From positions 33,102,252 through 33,166,251 of the forward strand of contig OY997592.1 in assembly GCA_963921825.1 (NCBI GenBank): 64,000 nucleotides of DNA. The letters run 5' to 3'. The notes beneath the pieces were generated by a model. That model searched no databases. It was not told the DNA's origin and saw only the letters and a list, made by a program, of their open reading frames with translations. Below are positions 14,173-24,285 of the stretch, one piece after another; positions within the stretch are counted from its first letter, which is position 1; each line of letters starts with the position of its first letter. The DNA comes from Erodium maritimum. Lineage: Eukaryota > Streptophyta > Magnoliopsida > Geraniales > Geraniaceae. The position numbers and the translations under genes were made by a program.

Positions 14173-14643
14173 TTAGAGCATGTAGAGTGAGAATCATAAT
14201 TTGAGGATCATGTGATGATTGTACTGAATTATGATGCGAGCCTATTAAATTAAGTTGTGTTCTACAATGTGAGACTTTGTATGAGACTCATGATTTGCAA
14301 GAATGTTGGGTTTTTATTCGTTTTCTCGATTCGAACTGTAAATCAATGTTTATTTATTTTTGTGATCAAAGACATTAAACAAATTATTTAGAACAAACAT
14401 AATGACTATAAATTTATAAATTTTGGACACCGTTTGCGCAAAAATCGGATTTTTTAAAAGCCACGTGGCGCGTTTTGGTTGGTTGGTCGCTACTCGTGAC
14501 TCGCAAATTATCGAACCATAATTATGAGTCGCGATTCCCGACTCGTGAATAGCGAGTCGTGAGTCGCACGCTTTTTGATTCCACAGCGGTGCAACTTGCG
14601 ACCCACGATTCGGTACGTGATTCGCTTGTTGTAGATGCTCTTA
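14173..14643. mobile_element. PIF/Harbinger-like MITE
   Basis: Target duplication TTA at 14173-14175 and 14641-14643. Inside it, the left end reads GAGCATGTAGAGTGAGAATC and the right end, reverse-complemented, reads GAGCATCTACAACAAGCGAA. The GAGCATCTMCAA ends and the TTA duplication are typical of Tourist-like plant MITEs. No transposase frame. The right half is packed with GAGTCG/CGACTC words in both orientations (14490-14570). Confidence 0.72.
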
Positions 14644-14677
14644 GGTAATATATATACAATGGTGAGCTAACGTTTTC

Positions 14678-15140
14678 TTTTTTCTTTTTCTTTTTGGTAA
14701 TCGATGATATGTTATTCAAAATACCTGAGACAAGTACAAAAAGGGGATGATCTGAAACTCCATAACAGAGAATCGTTCCCATGAACAAAACCATAAAAAC
14801 TGAATTATAAGTAACCTAAAAAACACATACTTGAAAGGGCATTCTAGTCTATCAGAAGCACCTGAACGACTCTCGCTGCCGGATAATGAAACTAACTCCC
14901 TCCTTGAGTACGTTTACTACTCGAACCAAACCGAAGGACCTGTTGGTAGCTCAGATGCTACTCTAATCAAATAGAATCTGAGCGACCAACAGAGCTCAAT
15001 CGAATAGAACTAAGTAAACCCATCAACTGAAGAGCTTGGTCGTCCTCCCAAACAAAATAGTTCATGCGATAACTGAGTGACCAAGACCTATAACCCGAAC
15101 CTCAAGAATTTTCTTTTTTTGTAGCTATATAGTATAGACT
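14678..15140 (-). mobile_element. Retroposon 3' tail (LINE/SINE type)
   Basis: The left edge is a CT-rich run (TTTTCTTTTTTCTTTTTC at 14673-14690), i.e. an A-rich tail read from the minus strand, followed by non-coding sequence. A similar TTTTCTTTTTTT recurs at the right edge near 15110, which may be the target duplication but is low-complexity. No coding remains. Confidence 0.4.
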
Positions 15141-15199
15141 AGGATGTCTCAGGCACAATATTGAGTCCCCCAACAACACATCTTCCCTAAACAATGTTT

Positions 15200-15547
15200 A
15201 TTTAGTATGGAAGCATTGAATTCACCGGGTCCGAATGGATTCAATCCGGATTTTTTTCATCAATATTGGAGTTTGGTCAGTTGAGAGGTGGGGGACATGG
15301 TGCGGACGGTTTTCGAAGAAGGGCGGTTGCTGGAAGGATTAAATGATACTAACCTTGTTTTAATACCAAAGGTTAAAAGCCCTAACAGGATGAGTGAGTT
15401 CAGGCCAATAGCCCTCTGCAATGTCCTATATAAAATAGTTACCAAGGTGATGGTTAATCGTATGAAAGGATTAGTGCATAAAGTTATTTAACAAAATCAA
15501 AGCGCTTTTTTGGCAGGCCAGTTAATTATGGATAACATCATATTGTC
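15200..15547 (+). mobile_element. LINE ORF2, piece 1 of 3 (reverse transcriptase)
   Basis: Plus-strand L1-type reverse transcriptase. Landmarks are SPGPNGFNPDFFHQYW near 15220, LIPKVKSPNRMSEFRPIALC near 15360-15420, VLYKIVTKVMVNRMK near 15425, and QSAFLAGQLIMDNIILS near 15495-15547. It carries stop codons. It is cut at 15547 by the LTR element at 15548-23152 and resumes at 23158, where DNIILS is followed by REVLHH. The 5-bp duplication TTGTC at 15543-15547 and 23153-23157 marks the insertion. Confidence 0.85.
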
Positions 15548-18500
15548 TATAAAGACCTGATAAATTAATAGTTTAATTCACGGTTTTAAAGCATCGGGGT
15601 TGGAAAACAGATCGAAAAAGTTGGAACGAGGGCGAAACAAAAAGGAAATTCAAAAAAAAAGGAGGAAGTGTGAAATTGGGTCAGCCAGGTTCGGGCTTGC
15701 GCTGAGCCAGAAATGGCCCATCGCGCGTGCCAGCCCAATGCGAACCAGGCCCAACTTCGCTCAGTTAACCCTAACGAAACCCTTCATCTCCTCAGAACCA
15801 CGCACGCGAACCGAGGACGCCCCTTCTCTCTCTCCCGAGCTTCGTCTTCTTCGTTCCCACCTCCGTTCATCGTCGCTAGAGTTACAACTCCCTCCCCCCT
15901 CGCCTGTTCTTTTTCCTCAACCCTCGATTGAAGTTTGTAGCGCCTAAAACCCAGAAACTTCCCCTCCCTTTCCCTCTCCTTCCTCGAACCCGCGACGAGC
16001 CAGCGCCGCCCTCGCATTTTCGAGCCTCGCCGTACCGGACACACGTGAAGCAGAGACGGTGAGCTTCTGTTCCGACCCATTTCATCTCCCTCGTCCTCCC
16101 TTTCCCTCAGATTCGCACCCTGAGAGCTCGCTTTGGTTGTTTGTGGTTTGAAAGGGCTCGTCGGAGTACTCGAAGCTCCAGATTTGAGTTTCGCACGCCG
16201 GTGAACTCACAACGACGTCAGACATGGACTAGGGAGCTTGATTCGTGCCCTGACGACTCCTCCACGACGTCCCGAGCGTTCTGACGCCACCCTCGCCGCC
16301 GTTGAACGCACCCTCGAGCTCCGCCGCCGTCGCCGGAGTTGGACCGCTCGAACCCTAACCCTAGCTCGTTTTCTAACGGGCCTTGGGCCAGGATTGAAGG
16401 TTGGGCCTCGGGCTGGACCTGGTCTGGGCTTCGGGCTCGGACCGGGTCTGAGCTTGGGTCCGGACTCGGGTTGGGTCTGGGTCTGGGTCGGGCTCGGGTC
16501 ATGTCCGGGCCGGTTGACTTGGACGGGTCGGATCCGGGTCGGGTCCGGATCTCGGACTCGGGTCGGATCCGGGTCGGGTCCGGATCTCGGACTCGGGTCG
16601 GATCCGGGTCATCCCCGTTTAATTAACTAATTAATTAATAACTTCGACTTAAAATCAGATAATTACCTAGACTTTCGGACATTGGATCGCACTTCTAAAG
16701 GACTTTTGGACAAAACGAACTATTGGACTTAATTATTAAATTTGAGGATCGTTACGAGTTGGACCGGGATTGATGACGGCCCTTTTGTGTTAAAACCAGG
16801 TCTTTACCCTGAGCACGGAGAAGACCGGTGTTGGCCAGGACGTCAGCAGCTTGGAGACGCAACTGTCGGTTCGTCTAGAGGTAGGGATTACCTCAAAACC
16901 CGCTTATTTACGGTTGTTCTAGAAGACATATAGGGAAACCTAATAATCGGATAAAGAACTAGTATGCATGTAGGATGAGATCAACTAGCATAGACGACTG
17001 AACTGTGAACTGTTACGATTGCTGTCTTGGGAAATTGCCGTGCTGGTAGAATCGGGCCATGTCGTGCCCGTAGGATTGATTGTTGATTGTTTGGATTTGT
17101 TTTGTGCTGTCTGAACCGGTTAACAAATAATAAACATGAAAATGAGTAGAATTGACTAGAGAACGCATGATTAGTTATTTGAGTGCTTCTCCCTGTTTTA
17201 CCTGATATGATTGGATTGGGGATGTTGGGGGATACCGGTTAAGCCGGGGGGATTTACCACGTGGTGTGTGGTGACGGTAAGTAATGGTAAGTGCGTGATG
17301 GTTACGTTTGGTGAATTGAGAAGCATGACATGTTATATTCGGTGAAGCATGTGTTGCTATGTGTGGACAAGTGTGCCGTGTCTGATGAACTGTGAATCCT
17401 TGATTGTGATATGGTATGAGCATGTGTTGCTATGTTTTGGGCAAGTGTGCCATGTATAAGTGTGATCTGATTGTGAGTGTGGTATTGTGGTTACCCGAGA
17501 AAGGTAGTTTCCCTACCTTCCGACCGTGAGTCGGTAAAACGCTGTGTCCGCTATGTGTTCCGCGAAGAGGCGATTTCCCTGCCTTCCGTTGATCGGTAAA
17601 ACGCTGTGTCCGCGATGGGTTGCGCGAAGAGGCGATTTCCCTGCCTTCCGTGTGTCGGTAAAATGATGTGTTACGCGAAGAGATGTATTCCGCGATGAGG
17701 TTGACCGCCTCTCCTGACTGTGTGTTAGGGGAAAGTTGCGTACGGCTACGTCGGGCCGAGCGAGTTGCTCTTGAGACCGTGCATTGGTTACAAGTTATGT
17801 GTTTGAGAATGCCTTGGTTTTGATTGAGTATTGTTGTGTTGTGGCTATGCGGTTTTCCTTGGTATGAGTTGTGAGTGACCGCGAATGACTTGATTTTGAC
17901 TGTTTGATGATGAGTTCATGTGTGGGCTTCCGTGTAAGTTAAAGTGTCGTCTTGGTACTGATCCGTGAGTCGGTTGTGAAGGGGTTTTGGACGAGGGTTT
18001 TCGGGATAGTGGTGGCCGAGCAAAACGAAGGTTGTTTAATTTGGTTCACTATTCCTCGTTGTCGCCTTTTTCCTTTGATCGTTAAAAGTTAGTTTGGGAA
18101 TGTTTTTGGGTGTTTTACGTGGATTGTTACCTGCGGTGTGTGACTTGGCTTAGTGGATGGTGTTGAGTTAACGTTGGTACAGTTGGAATTACGAGTGTCA
18201 GGTTAAGAAGGGGGCTTTGTCTTTAAAGGGAATAGGTGTTGTATCGTTGTGTCAAACCTTTTAATATACTTTAAATTGTGGAAAGGCTTTCTGGTAAATC
18301 TGTAACGAGGAGGTTTTACGGTTTTCCCTACTGAGCGAAAGCTCATCCCTTACTTTGTTGTTTTTCAGGTTCTAAGCGGGAAGTGTACTAGCCGGATGCT
18401 CGATGCTTGGGAGCTTATGAGGGTCCTAAGCTAGATAGTCTAGAGACGTACTGTTAGCTGTTGACTTATTTTACCGTGGTTTTTACCGAGTTGTGACTCG

Positions 18501-18620
18501 CGACGTTGTTTAAAGTTTTAAACTACTATTGAGATCTGTTTTGACTTTACCTTCATTTAAATTCATTACTGTTTTAGTTCACGTCTCGAGTCCGGTCAAA
18601 ACCGGATTTAGGGCGTGACA
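15548..18620 (+). repeat. 5' LTR of element A
   Basis: About 3.07 kb from TATAAAGACC (TGTAAAGACC in the related element at 24-32 kb) to GGGCGTGACA, just before the primer-binding site. It contains a CT-rich leader-like block (15780-16330), a GGGTCGGG-rich stretch (16370-16615), a minisatellite (17495-17690), and a GAGCGAAAGCTC palindrome at 18333-18344 followed by a pyrimidine tract and CAG. Confidence 0.85.
17495..17690 (+). repeat. LTR minisatellite of element A, unit about 65 bp
   Basis: About three copies of a unit containing GCGATTTCCCTGCCTTCCG, a TCGGTAAAACG word and TGTGTCCGCGAT. It has no counterpart in sequence in the other LTR subfamilies of this window, though they carry other minisatellites at a similar distance from the LTR 3' end. 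Confidence 0.75.
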
Positions 18621-18623
18621 ATT

Positions 18624-18635
18624 TGGTATCAGAGC
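18624..18635 (+). other. Primer-binding site of element A
   Basis: TGGTATCAGAGC, complementary to the 3' end of initiator-Met tRNA, three bases after the LTR end. Confidence 0.9.
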
Positions 18636-19463
18636 CTGGTTTCATTTTGAAATGATTTTTCAAAACCCCGGACTGTACGTCAACTAGGTGGGTAGAGTTA
18701 GGTGGCTAAGGTCGTAGTGCTCGGTGAGCAAGTCAGGATTTTCCTATACGTAGAGTCGAAACGACGAGAGCCTCGTTTGTTAAAGTGCATTGTTTAAGCT
18801 TTACTTTACTTGATTGGTATCTTTTTCTCTGGTGGCTGTGCACCTCAGTGGATCCATGATACCGATCGGTTGAGATAGAGGTTGGTTAACGAGCGATGCT
18901 CAGGCCGGTTATGACGTGTTGGTTGATTAATTGACATGTGAGTTGTCGCCTTGGTCGGTCGTTGCTTGATTGGTGAAACGTTCAGCCTTAGTGTCGTTGT
19001 TGTTTGGGTTGATTTGTGTGGTTTGTGGTTATTGTTTGAGTTGAACCATTTTTTTTCCAAGCTTGAACTTAGCCGGGCGGTAATAGTGAGATTGCCGAGA
19101 CACGAGGTGTAAGTGGAGATATTTTGCTGAGTACTAAACTTGTGTTGGGTGCTGCGTGCAGTTGGTGATTGGTTGTCTCGCTTAAGCGGTTGGTTAATTT
19201 AATTTACGAACGGTCATTAGGAATTATCGTATGTTGGTTGCTGTGGGTTGACTTTTGGCATGCCGTTTTGTTGTGTTTCATGTGTGGTGGGCTGCTTACT
19301 AAAGTGTTCGATGTGTGTTGTTAATTGTGAACTGCTTGTCCCGCGTGCGCGGTTGGTTGACCAAGTTTTCAAATGGAACATGCCGAAATTTTATGGAAAA
19401 ATTGGAATGTATATCCTATTATGATTTGACTGCAACAAATCATGATAGTGGGGATGTCAGTTG

Positions 19464-19503
19464 GTTACAACGTGGTTCGGGGACGCCTGGACCGAGTTGT
19501 AAC
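19464..19503 (+). other. Conserved pre-gag hairpin (element A copy)
   Basis: GTTACAAC at 19464-19471 pairs with GTTGTAAC at 19496-19503. Inside, GGTTC pairs with GGACC around the loop GGGGACGCCT. The same hairpin with the same loop lies before gag in two other elements (29724-29763 on the minus strand and 59816-59855). Here GGATGTCA and TGACATCC flank it as a possible outer stem. Confidence 0.7.
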
Positions 19504-19906
19504 GAGATGACATCCACATGTATTATTTTGCTACAAGAATAAGTTTTTACAACCTGTGTTAATGAGTACGGTTGAGACTGTGAGTTTTCGTGCTGCTTGT
19601 GATTTTGTGGACTGATTGGCTGTGTGTAAACCTGTTATGATGCTGTTGTACTTGAGCGTTAGTGCGATTGAACTGTGAAACTTGTTACCTCTCTGTGCGA
19701 TGGTGTGGTAGGTTTTGTGTGACGCACTAGGGTGCGGTGGTTGTGCTAGTATTATTATTACTACTTTTACTACTACTTTTAAGAGTAAACTGAAGTTTTG
19801 CCGAACCGTGTAAGTTGTTGTTGTTCGTGTGTGAACGTTAGTGTTTTGTGTGGGTCACTTTTTAGAGTTGTTGAGAAACTGAACCTGTACGTGGACCATG
19901 CAGTGA

Positions 19907-21048
19907 ATGGATCGTATGGCACGTGTCTACGTTAAACGAGGTACCAGTATCCAATCAGCTGGAGGTCGAGGTCAGCCACCTGCCATTGAGGCGACAGGGG
20001 CAGACGGTGTCCGTGCAGCGGGCACAGGGAGACCCATGATGAGTGACCCTGGACCGTCAGGACTCCCATCCAGAGCACCACCCGTCACAGTGCAGGCTGA
20101 GCCTATAGAGGCAGAGGATGCCCGGCCCTTGACCTTAGAGGAGTCCGAGGGGAGCGATGTCGGATCCTTGAGGCATCCTACCAGAGTTCCGCCAATGGCT
20201 AAGAGGACCACGACGACTGCCCTGGACGAGCTGACCCGTACCATGCAGAGTTTTGTGGTAGCCATTGCCCAGAGGGAGACAACACCTGCAGCTATCTCAG
20301 CAATGCAGATGAGATCGATGCAGGCCGACAACTATGTGCCACATGCGTTGAGGAATTTCCTGAGGGTGGACACACCTTTCTTAATCGGGGAGCCCAACCC
20401 CGATAGGGCCGAGAGGTGTTTGTCGCAGGTCACCAGGAACCTGAACACCTTAGGTATCACTGATAGACATCTGAGAGTGTCCTTTGCAGCTCATCAGCTG
20501 AGGGATGACGCTTTCCACTGGTGGGAGCGTGTTGAGGAGCAGGTTGGTGATGACTACGACCGATTCCGATCTGTCTTTGTGGATCAGTTCTTTCCAGAGT
20601 CCGCCCGAGATGATCGACACTGACAGTTTCTAGATCTACGACAGGGCACGAGGACCGTATCTGAGTATGAGTCCAGATTCACAGCACTGTCCCGGTTCGC
20701 CCCAGAGATGGTGGCGACCGAGGCGAACCGGTGCAGGCGCTTCGGAGAGGGACTCATCGCCCAGATCCGGGATCAACTTACCGCCTTTAGGACTCGGGTG
20801 TACACCGAGATGGTGGATCAGGCACTGGCTGTGGAGCGGTGCCTCGCCGAGACCTCTGGAGCCAAGGAGATTCATCTGAGACCGAGTGGTTTTCTGAGGC
20901 CGTCGGAGATGCGAGACTCGAGGCGACAGAGGACTATTGGACCTTCCCGGACTCAGCAACAATTTAGTGAGTCGAGGTCGTTGGGATCAGTGGCTTCAGT
21001 GGGACAGGCAGCATCCGGTGTGGGACCAGAGTGTTACCGCTGTCATCG
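19907..21048 (+). pseudogene. Gag of element A, broken
   Basis: Begins MDRMARVYVKRG and keeps the retrotransposon-gag core (LDELTRTMQSF, HWWERVEEQVGDDYDRF, FFPESARDD, FAPEMVATEANRCRRF). It is broken and incomplete compared with the gag at 28142-29392. It belongs to a defective element and makes no complete product. Confidence 0.85.
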
Positions 21049-23152
21049 AACCAGGCCCAACTTCGCTCAGTTAACCCTAACGAAACCCTTCATCTCCTCA
21101 GAACCACGCACGCGAACCGAGGACGCCCCTTCTCTCTCTCCCGAGCTTCGTCTTCTTCGTTCCCACCTCCGTTCATTGTCGCCGGAGTTACAACTCCCTC
21201 CCCCCTCGCCTGTTCTTTTTCCTCAACCCTCGATTGAAGTTTGTAGCGCCTAAAACCCAGAAATTTCCCCTCCCTTTCCCTCTCCTTCCTCAAACCCGCG
21301 ACGAACCAGCACCACCCTCGCATTTTCGAGCCTCGCCGTACCGGACACACGTGAAGTAGAGACGGTGAGCTTCTGTTCCGACCCATTTCATCTCTCTCGT
21401 CCTCCCTTTCCCTCAAATCGCACCCCTGAGAGATCGCTTTGGTTGTTTGTGTTTGGAAAGGGCTCGCCGGAGTACTCGAAGCTCCAGATCTGAGTTTCGC
21501 ACGCCGGTGAACTCACAACGACGTCAAATCTGGACTAGGGAGCTCGATTCGTACCCTGACGACTCCTCCACGACGTCCCGAGCGTTCTGACGCCACCCTC
21601 GCCGCCGTTGAACGCACCCTCGAGCTCCGCCGCCGTCGTCACCAGAGGTGGACCGCTCGAACCCTAACCCTAGCTCGTTTTCTTACGGGCCTTGGGCCAG
21701 GATTGAAGGTCGGGCCTCAGGTCTGGGCCTCGGGCTTGACCTGGTCTGGGCTTCGGGCTCGGACCGAGTCTGAGCTTGGGTCCGGACTCGGGTTGGGTCC
21801 GGGTCTGGGTCGGGCTCGGGTCAGATCCGGGCCGGTTGACTTGGACGGGTCGGATCCGGGTCGGGTCCAGATCTCGGACTCGGGTCGGATCCGGGTCGGC
21901 CCAGTTTAATTAACTAATTAATTAATAACTTTGACTTAAAATCAGATAATTGCCTGGACTTTCGGACATTGGATCGGACTTCCATAAGACTTTTGGACAA
22001 AACGAACTACTGGACTTAATTATTAAATTTGAGGACCGTTACGAGTTGGATTGGGACTGATGACAGCCCTTTTGTGTTAAAACCAGGCCTTTACCCCGAG
22101 CACGGACAAGACCAGTGTTGGCCAGGACGTCAGAAGCTAGGAGACGCAGTTGTCGGTTCGTCTAGAGGTAGGGATTACCTCGAAACCCGCTTATTTACGA
22201 TTGTTCTAGAAGGCATATAGGGAAACCTAATAATCGGATAAAGAACTAGTATGCATGTAGGATGAGATCAACTAGCGTAGACGACTGAACTGTGAACTGT
22301 TACGATTACTGTCTTGGGAAATTGTCGTGTTGGTAGAATCGGGCCATGTCGTGCCCGTAGGATTGATTGCTGATTGTTTGGATTTGTGTTGTGTTGTCTG
22401 AACCGGTTAACAAACAATAAACATGAAAATGAGTAGAATTGACTGGAGAACGCATGATTAGTGATTTGAGTGTTTTTCCCTGTTTTACCTGATATGATTG
22501 GTTTGGGGATGTTGGGGGATACCGGTTAAGCCGGGGGGATTTACCACGTGGAGTGTGGTGACGGTAAGTAATGGTAAGTGCGTGATGGTTACGTTTGGTG
22601 AATTGAGAAGCATGACATGTTATATTCGGTGAAGCATGTGTTGCTATGTGTGGACAAGTGTGACGTGTCTGATGAACTGGCTTAGTGGATGGTGTTGAGT
22701 TATTGTTGGTACAGTTGGAATTACGAGTGTCAGGTTAAGAAGGGGGCTTTGTCTTTAAAGGGCCTAGGTGTTGTATCCTTGTGTCAAACCTTTTAATATA
22801 CTTTAAATTGTGGAAAGGCTTTCTGGTAAATCTGTAACGAGGAGGTTTTACGGTTTTCCCTACTGAGCGAAAGCTCACCCCTTACTTTGTTGTTTTTCAG
22901 GTTCTAAGCGAGAAGTGTACTAGCCGGATGCTTGATGCTTGGGAGCTTAAGAGGGTCCCAGGCTAGATAGTCTAGAGACGTACTATTAGCTGTTGACTTA
23001 TTTTATCGTGGTTTTTACCGAGCTGTGACTCGCGACGTTGTTTAAAGTTTTAAACTACTATTGAGATCTGTTTTGACTTTACCTTCATTTAAATTCATTA
23101 CTGTTTTAGTTCACGTCTCGAGTCCGGTCAAAACCGGATTTGGGACGTGACA
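21049..23152 (+). repeat. 3' LTR of element A (shorter copy)
   Basis: Matches the 5' LTR closely and ends GGGACGTGACA directly before the TTGTC duplication. It is shorter than the 5' copy. The GAGCGAAAGCTC palindrome is at 22865-22876, followed by a CAG at 22898-22900. Confidence 0.82.
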
Positions 23153-23157
23153 TTGTC

Positions 23158-24285
23158 TAGAGAAGTATTACACCATTTGAGGGGCCGGAAAGGGGGCCGA
23201 ATGCTTTGATGGCAATGAAGGTCTATATGAGAAAAGCATATGACCGAGTGGAGTGGAGTTATTTGGAGAAGGTGATGCGAAGTATGGGGTTTGCTGTCAG
23301 ATGGGTGACCTTGGAAATGGAATGTGTCAGAACAGCTCGGTTGTCGATAGAGGCCGAAGGCAGGCGAGTTGGACATCTGGTGACATAGCGGGGAATACGG
23401 CAGGGTGATCCATTATCACCTATTTATTTATTTATTATCTGCACAGAGGGATTGTCTAGGTTGATTGAGAGCAGAGAGACTGTTGGGAGAATTCAGGGAT
23501 GCAAGATAGCTCGTCAGGCACCGTCAATTTCACACTTATTTTTTGCTGACGATAGCTTCTTTTTCTCTAGAGCAACAGTCAAGGAGGCGCAACAGTGGAG
23601 GGACCTGTTGAGGGAATACGAAAAGGCTTCAGGTCAGAAATTCAACCTAGATAAATCTTCACTGACTTTTAGTCCTAATGCGTCTAAGGAGCTGCGTGAG
23701 CAGGTTCGACTTGTGTTGGGAATGTAGGTGGTGGAGGACCCAGGTCTTTATTTGGGGCTGCCCTCAACGTTAAATGGATGTAAGTACGATTCTTTTGTGT
23801 TCATTAAAGACAAAATAGTGTAGAAATTGAAGGGATGGGATGAAATGTTGCTCAGTAAGGTCGGGAAGGAAGTACTCATTAAGGCAGTGATTCATGCCTT
23901 GCTTATCTATACTATGGGGGGTGTATAAAATCCCGTGAAAGTTGATTCAAGGGATTGAGGTGGTTATGGACCGGTACTAGTGGAGTCAGGACATGAGAAC
24001 AAGGAAGGGGGTGAAGTGGAAGAGTTGGGATATGCTGTGCAAACATAAACTGCAGGGAGGTCTCGGATTTAAACATCTACAGGATTTTAATTTAGCTATA
24101 CTTGCAAAACAGGGTTGAAGACTATTCACAGAACCGGGTAGTTTTGGTGACGCGTACTTTGTGTACGAAGTATTATCAGGGTGCTAATTTTTTGCAGGCA
24201 TGCCAGAAGTAGGGTAGCAGCTATGTCTGGATGAGTATTCTCTCAGCTCAAGGTTTAGTTCAAAGTGGGGTTAGGATACATATAG
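23158..24285 (+). mobile_element. LINE ORF2, piece 2 of 3 (RT catalytic part)
   Basis: Continues the reverse transcriptase. Landmarks are MRKAYDRVEWSYLEKVMRSM near 23228, the catalytic loop SISHLFFADDSFFFSR near 23525-23570 with both Asp kept, and KASGQKFNLDKSS near 23625. [18 protein letters not shown] near 24015-24075 is the usual L1 stretch after the RT. Several stop codons occur (for example TAG at 23385-23387). It is cut at 24285 by the LTR element at 24286-32710, with TATAG duplicated at 24281-24285 and 32711-32715. Confidence 0.88.

Larger units (their letters stand above)
15548..23152 (+). mobile_element. Ty3/gypsy LTR retrotransposon, Tekay/Del-like, gag but no pol (element A)
   Basis: Target duplication TTGTC at 15543-15547 and 23153-23157. 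Long LTRs end in GGGCGTGACA or GGGACGTGACA. The primer-binding site TGGTATCAGAGC (initiator-Met tRNA) is at 18624-18635. The internal part holds only a gag region, with no protease, RT or integrase. The element is broken, with about three breaks, and its 3' LTR is shorter than its 5' LTR. In the LTR stretches I compared by eye the two differ at about 3% of sites, so it is fairly young, perhaps one to two million years at commonly used plant rates. It sits inside a LINE. Confidence 0.87.

Noticed and set aside
16238-16630. Gly/Leu-rich frames at 16.2-16.6 kb
   Set aside because: Produced by the GGGTCGGG-rich stretch of the element A LTR. Repetitive and not conserved as a protein.
18624-18635. 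tRNA gene at TGGTATCAGAGC
   Set aside because: Only 12 bases match the initiator-Met tRNA 3' end. It is the primer-binding site of an LTR element.
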